From contig CAMYXB010000021.1 of NCBI GenBank assembly GCA_947303145.1, forward strand, positions 1 to 12,080: a DNA stretch of 12,080 bases, given 5' to 3'. Position 1 is the first letter of the stretch; the number at the start of each line of letters is the position of its first letter. The notes under the pieces were generated by a model. The model ran no database searches. It worked only from the letters and a program-made list of their open reading frames with translations, and was not told the origin of the DNA. The stretch comes from an uncultured Clostridia bacterium. GTDB taxonomy: Bacteria; Bacillota; Clostridia; Christensenellales; UBA1242. The position numbers were made by a program, and so were the translations under genes. Below are positions 1 to 7,453 of this stretch, one piece after another.

Positions 1-1
1 A

Positions 2-460
2 CTAGGGCGCATAGTTATCCCTAAAGAGATGAGACGAGTGCTGGGAATAAGGACTGGCAGTTCGGTAGAAATACTGGTGAGAGAAGACAGTGTGATATTG
101 AGGAAATTCTCTGAATTGAACAATATTCTCTCCTCTGCACAGACTCTTATGGGAGAAATATATGAGCTGACTGGACAGCCCACCCTAGTAGGTGATGAGG
201 ACAAGATAATATCCTGCCTTGGAGTGAAAAGTAGGGAATATATAGGCAAGAGTTTTTCTTTGCCAGAGGACAAGACAAGGGGCAAGGCAAAATACATATT
301 TTCTTTAGACGACATAGATGGTGTGGTCGACTATTTTCCGCTGACAATAGATGGCTTTAACTCTGGATATGTCTTTGTTTTATCTAGGGAAGGACTGGAC
401 AAAGATAAACACATGGCAGTGAGCACGTTATGCCATTTTTTCTCACGAATTATTAGATGA
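2..460 (+). CDS. spoVT: Stage V sporulation protein T, 5'-truncated by the window edge
   Basis: SpoVT is an AbrB-family DNA-binding regulator that tunes sigma-G-dependent genes in the developing forespore. The reading frame is already open at base 2, and codons upstream of the ATG at 29 continue the family motif (GRIVIPKEMRRVLGI), so that ATG is internal and the true start lies outside the window, probably about 10-12 codons further left. The swapped-hairpin AbrB domain fills roughly the first 40 visible residues. The remaining ~110 residues match the SpoVT GAF-like C-terminal domain in length and pattern (LTGQPTLVGDEDKIIS, then DGVVDYFPLTIDG). With the missing start the protein would be about 165 aa, slightly short of the ~178 aa of Bacillus SpoVT. 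It overlaps the next gene by ATGA. A short AbrB antitoxin is unlikely because of the GAF-like half and the neighbouring spoVB. Confidence 0.88.
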   Translation, partial: LGRIVIPKEMRRVLGIRTGSSVEILVREDSVILRKFSELNNILSSAQTLMGEIYELTGQPTLVGDEDKIISCLGVKSREYIGKSFSLPEDKTRGKAKYIFSLDDIDGVVDYFPLTIDGFNSGYVFVLSREGLDKDKHMAVSTLCHFFSRIIR

Positions 461-2031
461 AGAGGCAGTCTTTTTTCGCTGGAGCAGTCATTTTGACTGT
501 CAGCAGTGTCATTTCCAAGATAATTGGAGCCATATACAAGATTCCGCTCACACACCTACTTGGGCCACAGGGAATGGGGATATATTACATCATTTTCCCT
601 GTGTATGCATTTTTGATTACTTTCGTATCCACTAGTTATACGCTTTCTGTCTCTCGCATGGTCTCCTCTGGTGTAGCAAAGGGCGACATGTATATGGCGA
701 GGAAAACGCTCTATGCCAGTCTCTTTCTACTGACCATTATTGGCTTTATCTTATGCAGCGCCCTTATATTGCTCAGTAGAATGGTGGCGGATTTGCAAGG
801 AGTGGAGAATGCTCACATCTGCTATCTTGCCATAGCGCCAGCCATAATAATGGTGGGTATGTCTAGTAGTTTCAAGGGATATTTTCAGGGATTGCAGAAT
901 ATGACACCCTCTGCCATATCTCAAGTGCTGGAGCAGGTGGTCAAACTATCTGTAGGTTTTACCCTCGCCAGCATTCTTATGAGACATGGCTCCCTTAGAG
1001 GCACCATGGGGGCTATCATAGGCATAACCGTTGCCGAGGCGGTATCACTTGTTTTTTTTATCATATACTTTTTCATTTATCGCAGTAGGAATCCGCTCCC
1101 TAAAAGAAAAGAGAGCGAAAGACTAATATCTCTATCTTACACTATTTTCAAGAACACATTTCCATTCATACTTACGTCCATCATATCCCCCCTATCACTC
1201 ATGATAGACTCTTTTCTCATAGTCAATATTTTAAGGAATATCGGCTTCGACAAATACTTTGCCACAGCGCTTTTAGGACTTAATGGGGGCGTGGTGTCTA
1301 CACTAGTCAATCTGCCCACCACTCTGTCTAGTAGTATATGCATCACCATCATTCCATACATCACCTATTCACTCTCCAAGGGAGACTACCCCTCCGTCAG
1401 TGAAAAGGCCTCACTTGCTATCAAAGTGACCATGGCTATAGCCATTCCATGCAGTGTGGTGTTCCTACTATTCTCACCACACATCATATCTCTACTTTAT
1501 TCCTCTGGCATGACAGGGGCAGAGAGCAATATATCTATCTCACTTCTAACTCTTGCCTCATTCAATGTCATATATATATCACTTCTTCAAATATCCACCG
1601 CACTTCTGCAAGCCATATCTCTGTCTTATGTGCCAGTCATCAGTCTGTCCTTATCTCTGGCTGTCAAGATTGTGCTAGAGGTGTCACTGGTGTCTATTGC
1701 TAATATAGGGATATACGGGGCAGTGCTTTCTGCTGGGATAAGTTATGCCATATCCGCCATTATATGCCTTGCTTATCTCATGCGACATATGAGCCTTTCC
1801 ATTTCGCCATATCGGTCTATCATCGCCCCGCTTATCTCCAGCATCGCCATGTGTCTAGTCATTTTTGCCACCAGTCACATTTTGTCTGGCTTCATGTCAC
1901 ACAGCCTCATCATTTTGTCATCATTGTTTACAGGTGGCATGGTATATGTTGTCATGCTGCTCTTGACTAGGTCTTTCACAAAAGTAGAGATACAAAAAGT
2001 GTTTAGGAGAAAAGAGTTGAAGAAAGCATAA
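457..2031 (+). CDS. spoVB: SpoVB-like polysaccharide/lipid flippase (MOP superfamily)
   Basis: This is an integral membrane protein of 524 aa, the normal length for SpoVB/MurJ-type flippases, with many hydrophobic segments consistent with about 14 transmembrane helices. The N-terminus (FFAGAVILTVSSVISKIIGA, then IYKIPLTHLLGPQGMGIYYI) is typical of the SpoVB branch, which is implicated in spore cortex or envelope precursor export. Clostridial and Bacillus genomes often place a SpoVB paralogue directly after spoVT, as here. The ATG at 457 overlaps the spoVT stop (ATGA) and has no good Shine-Dalgarno, so translation is probably coupled to spoVT. The C-terminus ends in a basic cytoplasmic tail (FRRKELKKA). 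Family membership is secure. Whether it is the true SpoVB orthologue or a YabM/YkvU-like paralogue cannot be decided from sequence alone. Confidence 0.87.
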   Translation: MKRQSFFAGAVILTVSSVISKIIGAIYKIPLTHLLGPQGMGIYYIIFPVYAFLITFVSTSYTLSVSRMVSSGVAKGDMYMARKTLYASLFLLTIIGFILCSALILLSRMVADLQGVENAHICYLAIAPAIIMVGMSSSFKGYFQGLQNMTPSAISQVLEQVVKLSVGFTLASILMRHGSLRGTMGAIIGITVAEAVSLVFFIIYFFIYRSRNPLPKRKESERLISLSYTIFKNTFPFILTSIISPLSLMIDSFLIVNILRNIGFDKYFATALLGLNGGVVSTLVNLPTTLSSSICITIIPYITYSLSKGDYPSVSEKASLAIKVTMAIAIPCSVVFLLFSPHIISLLYSSGMTGAESNISISLLTLASFNVIYISLLQISTALLQAISLSYVPVISLSLSLAVKIVLEVSLVSIANIGIYGAVLSAGISYAISAIICLAYLMRHMSLSISPYRSIIAPLISSIAMCLVIFATSHILSGFMSHSLIILSSLFTGGMVYVVMLLLTRSFTKVEIQKVFRRKELKKA

Positions 2032-2042
2032 AAATATTTAAC

Positions 2043-2077
2043 TTTATTTATTGAGACATTTGTGATAAACTATCCCT
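2043..2077 (+). promoter_or_regulatory. Probable dusB promoter giving a leaderless transcript
   Basis: An extended -10 element, TGaTAAACT (TG at 2063-2064, TAAACT at 2066-2071), lies in the 46-bp gap after spoVB. The hexamer 17 bp upstream (TTTATT, 2043-2048) is a weak -35, which an extended -10 can compensate. The -10 ends exactly 6 nt before the dusB ATG at 2078, so transcription should begin at or within a base or two of the start codon. No Shine-Dalgarno is present in the gap. The rnr gene has the same arrangement. Confidence 0.55.
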
Positions 2078-2983
2078 ATGAAAATCAAAGATATTGAAAC
2101 CAAGACAAATATATTCCTTGCTCCCATGGCTGGAGTCACCGACTTGCCGTTCAGGCGACTATGCAGTCGGCTCGGGGCAGGGCTGTGTTTTACAGAGATG
2201 ATTAGTGTCAAAGCGCTCCTACATAATAGCGCAAAAACCCGCGAAATGCTGGCAAAATACGATGGAGAATACCCTGTAGCCGTCCAGTTGTTCGGCCATG
2301 AGCCGATGGATTTTTATAAAGTGATTTCCAGTGGCGTTTTAGACTCCTTTGATATGATAGATATTAACATGGGTTGCCCCGCACCCAAGATAGTTAAAAA
2401 TGGCGATGGCAGCAGTCTGCTCAAGGACCTTGACACTGCTTGCAACATTATCTGTGCTTGTGTCAAGGCTACAGATAAGCCAGTGTCTGTGAAGTTTAGG
2501 AAGGGATTTTATCTACATGATGACATATCTGTCCGCTTCGCCAAGATGTGTCAGAGGGCAGGAGCGAGCATGATTACATATCACCCACGCACCAGAGAGC
2601 AGGGATTTTCTGGCAAGATAGATGTGGAGGACATAAGGCGAGTGAAAGAGGCTGTGTCCATTCCTGTGGTGGGCAACGGCGATGTGGTGGATAGGGAGAG
2701 TTATGAGAGAATGTCTAAGGTATGTGATGCTGTGATGATAGGCAGACGTGCTGTGGGACACCCTGAGATTTTCTCACTACTTACTGGCAAAGATGTGGAT
2801 ATGACTAAAAAGGAAATAGCGAGATTACACCTAGACTATCTCAAAGAATATACGAAAAGCGAGAGATATATAGTAGGCACTTTCAAGCGCCATGCGTTCA
2901 GTTATGTGGATAGTGTGGAAGATAGGAGACGAATAGCCATGGCAAGTAGTATCGAAGAGATAGAGAATATCTTATTTTCTTGA
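2078..2983 (+). CDS. dusB: tRNA-dihydrouridine synthase
   Basis: This FMN-dependent enzyme reduces uridines in the D-loop of tRNA to dihydrouridine using NADPH. The 301-aa protein opens with the usual Dus N-terminus (FLAPMAGVTDLPFRRLC, residues 13-29) of a TIM-barrel FMN fold. The catalytic cysteine is C100 in NMGCPAPKIVKNGDGSSLL. K139 (VKFRKG) and H169 fit the FMN/substrate positions, followed by RTREQGFSG, the phosphate-binding VVGNGDV (197-203) and VMIGRRAVGHPEIF (219-232). The start at 2078 fits the family's MKIGNIELKNN-type beginning. One oddity is that the normally conserved Gly after H169 (HGRTR) is Pro (HPRTR). The length is a little under the ~320 aa of E. coli DusB, with the shortfall in the C-terminal tRNA-binding helical domain. 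It appears to be transcribed from its own promoter; no terminator separates it from the next gene. Confidence 0.93.
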   Translation: MKIKDIETKTNIFLAPMAGVTDLPFRRLCSRLGAGLCFTEMISVKALLHNSAKTREMLAKYDGEYPVAVQLFGHEPMDFYKVISSGVLDSFDMIDINMGCPAPKIVKNGDGSSLLKDLDTACNIICACVKATDKPVSVKFRKGFYLHDDISVRFAKMCQRAGASMITYHPRTREQGFSGKIDVEDIRRVKEAVSIPVVGNGDVVDRESYERMSKVCDAVMIGRRAVGHPEIFSLLTGKDVDMTKKEIARLHLDYLKEYTKSERYIVGTFKRHAFSYVDSVEDRRRIAMASSIEEIENILFS

Positions 2984-3013
2984 CATTCTTCAATCACAAT
3001 TTTTGGGGATAGG

Positions 3014-3034
3014 GCAGGATTTTTTTTGCAGGAT
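3014..3034 (+). repeat. Tandem-spaced direct repeat GCAGGAT (x2)
   Basis: GCAGGAT occurs at 3014-3020 and again at 3028-3034, separated by a run of seven T, in the short gap between dusB and the unknown gene. The second copy supplies the AGGA that could serve as the ribosome binding site for the ATG at 3039. The repeat could be a replication-slippage product or a small regulatory site; nothing further can be read from it. Confidence 0.4.
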
Positions 3035-3038
3035 AAAT

Positions 3039-3569
3039 ATGTGTGAGCATATACACGATTATCGCATATTATGTTTTATGCAAAGAATCCCCACATTACT
3101 CATTGTGCCATACAGCCCAGCCTCGCCCATATTTCCAAGTGAAGCGTTTTTTGCCCTTTTAGACAAGTTGTGCGCGCTAAATTTTGAGGGTATTGTATTC
3201 CCCTTTTACATAGACGGATATGTCAAAAGATATGCAGGCGTGTATATACTGCATGGTAGGATAAAAACATTTTTTGGTGAGAATTTTGCTAGCAATATTC
3301 TCAGGTTAGATATGCATAGTGGTGGGATAAACTTTCTCTTATTCCCCTACATTTTTTTGCCTAGAAAGCAGAGCGAGGATATATTTTTGATATGCCTTGA
3401 TGACGATGAAAGCATGAAAGAGGGAAAAAATACACTCTTTATTCCTAAAATAACCACAGAAAAGGATATAAAAAGCATAGAAAAAAGCACGAAATTTTCA
3501 AAACTTTGCGGAAAGTGTAAAAAACACGTTAAAATTTGTATACAAACGCTCGAAAAATTGATAAAATAA
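3039..3569 (+). CDS. Hypothetical protein with C-terminal Cys/His cluster
   Basis: I do not recognise this protein. From the ATG at 3039 it is 176 aa; the frame also allows a TTG at 3003 (188 aa) and an ATG at 3078 (163 aa). The 3039 start has a weak AGGA site (3030-3033) 5 nt upstream. The 3078 start gives a natural-looking N-terminus (MQRIPTLLIVPYSP) and has TATTAT 5 nt before it, so a leaderless start there is possible. The first ~120 residues alternate hydrophobic strands with short loops and look like a small soluble alpha/beta domain rich in Phe and Ile. The last ~60 are Lys-rich and contain CGKCKKHVKIC (Cys157, Cys160, His163, Cys167), a CX2CX2HX3C spacing that could bind metal. It lies between dusB and the pgk operon, and the pgk promoter overlaps its 3' end. 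The frame is open for its full length and fits the gap between its neighbours, so it is probably a real gene. Confidence 0.6.
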   Translation: MCEHIHDYRILCFMQRIPTLLIVPYSPASPIFPSEAFFALLDKLCALNFEGIVFPFYIDGYVKRYAGVYILHGRIKTFFGENFASNILRLDMHSGGINFLLFPYIFLPRKQSEDIFLICLDDDESMKEGKNTLFIPKITTEKDIKSIEKSTKFSKLCGKCKKHVKICIQTLEKLIK

Positions 3570-3583
3570 ATTTGATAAGGGAG
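3539..3583 (+). promoter_or_regulatory. pgk operon promoter (extended -10) and ribosome binding site
   Basis: An extended -10, TGaTAAAAT (TG at 3559-3560, TAAAAT at 3562-3567), sits 17 bp after TATACA (3539-3544, 4/6 match to TTGACA). It overlaps the last codons and stop of the upstream unknown gene. A start near 3574 would leave a very short leader containing the Shine-Dalgarno AAGGGAG (3577-3583), 7 nt before the pgk ATG. This suggests that pgk-gpmI-tpiA can be transcribed independently of dusB. Confidence 0.5.
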
Positions 3584-3590
3584 CGAGAAT

Positions 3591-4781
3591 ATGAAAAGAT
3601 TTATCAAAGATGTAGATGTAGAGAGCAAAAGGGTCTTGCTGAGACTAGACCTCAATGTGCCACTAGATGAGAGTGGACATATTACAGACATGACTAGGAT
3701 TATGGAGAGTATGAGCACCATAAACTATCTGTGCGACCACCATGCCAAAGTCATCATTTGTTCACACCTAGGCAGACCTAAGGGAGAGGTTAATCTAAAG
3801 TATAGTCTTCGTCCTGTAGCAGAGGCTATGGCGAAGTTGTCCAAATATTCTGTGTCATTCTGTCCTGTCACCATTGGAGATGAGGCGAAACGCATGGTAG
3901 ATGAGATGAAGGACGGAGATATAGTCATTCTTGAGAATGTGCGATTTGACGCAAGAGAAGAGGCTAATGATGAGACCTTTGCCAAAGGACTGGCATCTCT
4001 TGCAGATATTTATTGCCTAGACGCATTCGGCACAGCACATAGGAAGCACGCCTCCACATATGCTGTGGCAGACTTACTTCCCAGTTGTGTGGGCTTTTTA
4101 GTCAATAAGGAATTGAAGAGTGTGGAGAATATCCTCTGTCACCCAAGTAGGCCTCTCGTGGCTATCCTTGGCGGGAGCAAGGTAGAGGACAAACTCCCTG
4201 TTATAGAGAATCTCATGGACATAGCCGATGTCATATTGATAGGCGGAGCCATGTCATTCACATTCATCAAGGCAAGTGGCGGAAATGTGGGCAGTTCCAT
4301 AGTAGATGAAGCCAGAATTGATGATGTGAAAAAATGGCTTAATATGGCAAGGGATAAGAATGTGCAGATAGTCCTGCCACTAGATTACGTATGCAATCAT
4401 TCGCTAGATAGCGAGGACAAGCCAGTCACCATGCTTGCTGGAGATATAAAAGATGGCTATATGGGGCTGGATATTGGCAAAAAGACCATTAAACTATTCA
4501 AAAAATATATCAAAAAAGCCGGTTCTATAGTATGGAACGGCCCCATGGGAGTATTTGAAAAAGAAGAATATAGCCTAGGCACTAAAAAGATGGCCAAATT
4601 CGCCAGCAAGAGTCGTGCGTTTACATTCGTGGGAGGGGGAGACAGCGTGTCTGCAGTCATTGCCCTCAGGTGTTCCAAGAAAATCAATCACCTTTCCACA
4701 GGTGGCGGAGCCAGCCTCACGCTCCTTGGTGGCAAGAGCCTCGTATGTATAGACCACATAAACGAGGCTGCTGATGAATAA
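3591..4781 (+). CDS. pgk: Phosphoglycerate kinase
   Basis: This cytoplasmic glycolytic enzyme transfers the acyl phosphate of 1,3-bisphosphoglycerate to ADP, giving ATP and 3-phosphoglycerate. The 396-aa length is standard. The substrate-binding signature RLDLNVPL lies near residues 18-25, followed by SHLGRPKGE and ILENVRFDAREE. DAFGTAHRKHAST is the diagnostic segment, then ILGGSKVEDKLPVIENL. The C-terminal nucleotide domain shows IVWNGPMGVFE, TFVGGGDSVSAV and STGGGASLTLLGGKSL. The AAGGGAG ribosome binding site 7 nt upstream fixes the ATG. The gene overlaps gpmI by 8 bp, so the two are probably translationally coupled. The usual upstream partner gap is absent from the window, so the glycolytic cluster is split in this genome. 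Confidence 0.97.
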   Translation: MKRFIKDVDVESKRVLLRLDLNVPLDESGHITDMTRIMESMSTINYLCDHHAKVIICSHLGRPKGEVNLKYSLRPVAEAMAKLSKYSVSFCPVTIGDEAKRMVDEMKDGDIVILENVRFDAREEANDETFAKGLASLADIYCLDAFGTAHRKHASTYAVADLLPSCVGFLVNKELKSVENILCHPSRPLVAILGGSKVEDKLPVIENLMDIADVILIGGAMSFTFIKASGGNVGSSIVDEARIDDVKKWLNMARDKNVQIVLPLDYVCNHSLDSEDKPVTMLAGDIKDGYMGLDIGKKTIKLFKKYIKKAGSIVWNGPMGVFEKEEYSLGTKKMAKFASKSRAFTFVGGGDSVSAVIALRCSKKINHLSTGGGASLTLLGGKSLVCIDHINEAADE

Positions 4782-6282
4782 AAAATATATGCTCATCATT
4801 ATGGACGGACTAGGCATGCCTAGGGACATACGTAGAAGTGCTGTGACAGACGTGACCACGCCCAATCTTCATATTCTATCAAGAGAATACCCCTCAACAG
4901 CACTATTCGCCAGCGAGGAGAAAGTGGGACTGCCCAGTGGACAAGCAGGCACTAGTGAAGTGGGACACATGACTATAGGTGCTGGCAGAGTGATATATCA
5001 ACCACTGGTTAAGATAAACAAGGAAATAGAAAGTGGAGAATTTTTTGAAAATGAGACACTCATCGATGCCCTAAGATATGCCAAGGAAAATGGCAAAAAG
5101 GTGCATCTTTTGGGGCTAGTCAGTGATGGAGGGATACATTCTCACATAGAGCATCTTGTGGCACTTATCAAGATGTGCAGTAGTATGCACGTGTCGCCAT
5201 ATATTCACTTTATCTCAGACGGCAGAGACACTCCACCAAAGAGTGTGATAAAATATCTAGACGTTGTAAGTGGAGCGATAAAGGACAATAATTGTGGCAC
5301 TCTCTCCACTCTCATTGGCAGATTTTATGCCCTAGATAGAGATAGGAACTACGATAGGAATAAACTTGCATATAAATTGTGGACTAATAGCGAAGGGAGA
5401 GTATATAGCGACTATCACACAGCAGTTGACGAGGCATACGCTAGGGGCGAAAGTGACGAGTTTATTACACCAGTAGTTTTAGATAATGGCAAGGGAAGGA
5501 TAGAAAGAGGAGATGTGGTCATTTCATTCAACTTCCGCACAGATAGGGAAAGACAGACCATATTTGTCCTATCGCAAGAGAATGATTTAGATTACACAGA
5601 GGATTTAGGACTATATGTCGTCACCATGACGGAGTATTCGGATAGTTTTGACAATGTCCATGTGGCATACAAGGCGGACGGACTAGACAATATTTTGACT
5701 GAGGTGCTGTCAAGAGGGAAGTTTAGGCAACTCAAGGTGGCGGAGACGGAGAAGTTCGCCCACCTTACCACATTCTTCAATGCAGGCAGGCTCGAGGCTT
5801 ATGACGGGGAAGACAGGATTATAGTCCATTCTCCTAAAATGGCAAGTTATGCCTCTTGTCCATATATGAAGGCGGAGGAGATAACCACCACAGTGCTGGA
5901 CAAAATGGCAGATTATGACTTTATTGCAGTAAACTTCGCCAATAGTGACATGGTGGGACATTCGGGGGACTTCGAGGCGAGCAAAAGAGCCGTAGAAAAG
6001 GTAGATGAATGTGTGTATCGTCTAGTCAAGGCCATGATAGATATTGGCGGAGAGGGCATAGTGACCGCCGACCATGGCAATAGTGACATAATGGTGTATG
6101 AGGACGGCACTCCCTGCACATCTCACACCACTAATCTCGTGCCTTGTATAGTCTTTGGCGAAAGATACAGAGAGGTGAAATTGAGAGAGGGAGGTGCTCT
6201 TTGCGACATTGCCCCCACTCTGCTAGATATGATGGGCGAGCCCATTCCGCCAGATATGACTGGGAAATCTCTATTAAAATGA
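4774..6282 (+). CDS. gpmI: 2,3-bisphosphoglycerate-independent phosphoglycerate mutase
   Basis: This Mn-dependent enzyme of the alkaline phosphatase superfamily interconverts 3- and 2-phosphoglycerate through a phosphoserine intermediate. At 502 aa it is close to the usual ~510. Metal and catalytic residues are in place: D11 (IIMDG), the nucleophile S61 in GQAGTSEVGH (most family members have GNSEVGH, so only the neighbouring residue differs), H122 (GGIHSH) and GRDTPP near residue 150. Further on are NFRTDRERQ, NFANSDMVGHSGD (Asp and His ligands), TADHGNSD and SHTTN. The ATG at 4774 lies inside the end of pgk, with GAGG (4764-4767) 6 nt upstream. TpiA follows after 15 nt. A cofactor-independent mutase is typical of spore-forming Firmicutes, where its Mn and pH sensitivity is linked to 3-PGA storage in spores. 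Confidence 0.96.
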   Translation: MNKKYMLIIMDGLGMPRDIRRSAVTDVTTPNLHILSREYPSTALFASEEKVGLPSGQAGTSEVGHMTIGAGRVIYQPLVKINKEIESGEFFENETLIDALRYAKENGKKVHLLGLVSDGGIHSHIEHLVALIKMCSSMHVSPYIHFISDGRDTPPKSVIKYLDVVSGAIKDNNCGTLSTLIGRFYALDRDRNYDRNKLAYKLWTNSEGRVYSDYHTAVDEAYARGESDEFITPVVLDNGKGRIERGDVVISFNFRTDRERQTIFVLSQENDLDYTEDLGLYVVTMTEYSDSFDNVHVAYKADGLDNILTEVLSRGKFRQLKVAETEKFAHLTTFFNAGRLEAYDGEDRIIVHSPKMASYASCPYMKAEEITTTVLDKMADYDFIAVNFANSDMVGHSGDFEASKRAVEKVDECVYRLVKAMIDIGGEGIVTADHGNSDIMVYEDGTPCTSHTTNLVPCIVFGERYREVKLREGGALCDIAPTLLDMMGEPIPPDMTGKSLLK

Positions 6283-6297
6283 AAAGGAGTGAAGAAA

Positions 6298-7062
6298 ATG
6301 AGAAAAAAATACGTTATAGCCAATTTTAAGATGAACAAACTGGACAGTGAGATAGAGGAATATCTCTCCACACTTATCCCGCTTACTGTGGCTGGCACCT
6401 CTCAAATAGTGCTGGCAGTGCCATCTGTGTCTATCAAGACAGCCAGCACTAAGTGCAAAGATACAAATATTATGATAAGTGCACAGAATGTGTCAGAGCA
6501 TGACTTTGGCTCTTACACAGGCGAGAACAATGCCGAGATGATTAAGGCAGTGGGTGCCTCGGCCACTCTCGTGGGACATAGTGAGAGAAGAGGGGGGTAT
6601 GGAGAGAATGACGACATAGCCAACAAGAAGATTCTCTGTGCTCTTAAAAGTGGACTGGTGTCTATCCTCTGCATAGGGGAGACTATATTCGATAGGAAGA
6701 ACAATCTAACAGAGAAGGCTATCAAGTCGCAACTCACCTCTTGCCTTAAGTCCATTTATGCCAATGAGTTCAATCACATTGTCATAGCCTACGAGCCTGT
6801 GTGGGCCATAGGCACAGGTGTCACTCCCACCAATCAAGAGATAGAGCAATCGATAAAATGTATTCGCTCTGTCCTGACGGATATATATGACGAGGACATA
6901 GCCAATAGCGTATCCATAGTGTATGGGGGCAGTGTCACCGACCTTAACATCAGGGAATTAGTCAAAATATCCTCTCTTGACGGAGTCTTGGTGGGCGGAG
7001 CTTCGCTCTCTTGTGAGAAATTTAGCAAAATCATCTCCATTTTTGAGAAAAAGAAGAATTAA
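6298..7062 (+). CDS. tpiA: Triosephosphate isomerase
   Basis: TIM interconverts dihydroxyacetone phosphate and glyceraldehyde 3-phosphate in the cytoplasm. I place the start at the ATG at 6298 (254 aa) rather than the in-frame GTG at 6289, because AGGAG at 6285-6289 then sits 8 nt upstream and the N-terminus becomes the family's MRKK-VIANFKMNK. Catalytic residues are N9 and K11 (NFKMNK, with Phe where Trp is usual), the electrophile H94 in GHSERR and the base E166 in AYEPVWAIGTG. The phosphate-binding YGGSV and VGGASL loops are near the C-terminus. The flexible loop after GHSERR reads GGYGEND instead of the common QYFGETD, a mild variation. It is the last gene of the pgk-gpmI-tpiA unit. I see no hairpin terminator before the secG promoter, so some read-through into secG is possible. 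Confidence 0.96.
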   Translation: MRKKYVIANFKMNKLDSEIEEYLSTLIPLTVAGTSQIVLAVPSVSIKTASTKCKDTNIMISAQNVSEHDFGSYTGENNAEMIKAVGASATLVGHSERRGGYGENDDIANKKILCALKSGLVSILCIGETIFDRKNNLTEKAIKSQLTSCLKSIYANEFNHIVIAYEPVWAIGTGVTPTNQEIEQSIKCIRSVLTDIYDEDIANSVSIVYGGSVTDLNIRELVKISSLDGVLVGGASLSCEKFSKIISIFEKKKN

Positions 7063-7067
7063 AGCGG

Positions 7068-7101
7068 TTGCAAAATATTTTTTAGTGTGATATAATATCA
7101 C
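7068..7101 (+). promoter_or_regulatory. Near-consensus secG promoter with palindrome over the -10
   Basis: TTGCAA (7068-7073), a 17-bp spacer and TATAAT (7091-7096) preceded by TGA form a strong sigma-A promoter with an extended -10. The -10 lies inside a perfect odd-centred palindrome, GTGATAT-A-ATATCAC (7087-7101). This could be an operator for a dimeric repressor or chance in an AT-rich promoter. The transcript would begin near 7103 and include AAGGAG at 7114-7119. Confidence 0.72.
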
Positions 7102-7132
7102 TCGACTATATATAAGGAGCAGAATATAAGTT

Positions 7133-7447
7133 ATGGATTATCTCATGTTAGAAATAGCACCTTGGGTGGCCAATTCCTTCCCTATTATCAAGTTAGTTTT
7201 GTTGTGCATTCTTCTCTTGTGTGCATTGTCACTTATTGTGGTGGTCATGATGCAAGAGACAGAGGGGGGAGATACTATGAACTCTATCACTGGCATCAAG
7301 GACACATATTATGCTAAGAACCATGGAGCCAATAGAGAGGGTAGACTTAAGCGTGCCACCATAATCTTCGCCATAGTTATTGCAGTGGCGGCAGTGGCAT
7401 TCTTCGTCCTCAACGGTATCTATCAGGGCAACATCTGGTCAGTCTAA
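7133..7447 (+). CDS. secG: Preprotein translocase subunit SecG
   Basis: SecG is the small accessory membrane subunit of the SecYEG export channel. The 104-aa protein has two transmembrane segments, about residues 18-40 and 75-95. They are joined by the family's cytoplasmic loop: VVVMMQETEGGDTMNSITG, then TYYAKNHGANREGRLKRAT. The loop keeps the MQ(E), SITG and EGRLKR features. The N-terminus is about 10-15 residues longer than in many SecG proteins. The nearest good ribosome binding site (AAGGAG, 7114-7119) is 13 nt before this ATG, which is long. An in-frame stop at 7127-7129 excludes an earlier start, and the ATG at 7145 would be further away still. The gene is a monocistronic unit between a strong promoter and a strong terminator. 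In Bacillus secG precedes rnr and smpB in the same way. Confidence 0.93.
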   Translation: MDYLMLEIAPWVANSFPIIKLVLLCILLLCALSLIVVVMMQETEGGDTMNSITGIKDTYYAKNHGANREGRLKRATIIFAIVIAVAAVAFFVLNGIYQGNIWSV

Positions 7448-7453
7448 AAAATT

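Noticed and set aside
29..31. ATG at 29 as the start of spoVT
   Set aside because: Codons from base 2 continue the AbrB/SpoVT motif (GRIVIPKE), so this Met is internal.
3240..3460. Nitrilase-like (carbon-nitrogen hydrolase) reading of the unknown protein
   Set aside because: A GEN-F segment and a hydrophobic LLFPY vaguely recall the family, but the Glu-Lys-Cys catalytic arrangement is not present.
3347..3721. 124-codon minus-strand ORF over the end of the unknown gene and the start of pgk
   Set aside because: It is antisense to pgk's conserved N-terminus and covers the pgk promoter and ribosome binding site. Its hydrophobic composition is a by-product of the opposite AT-rich strand.
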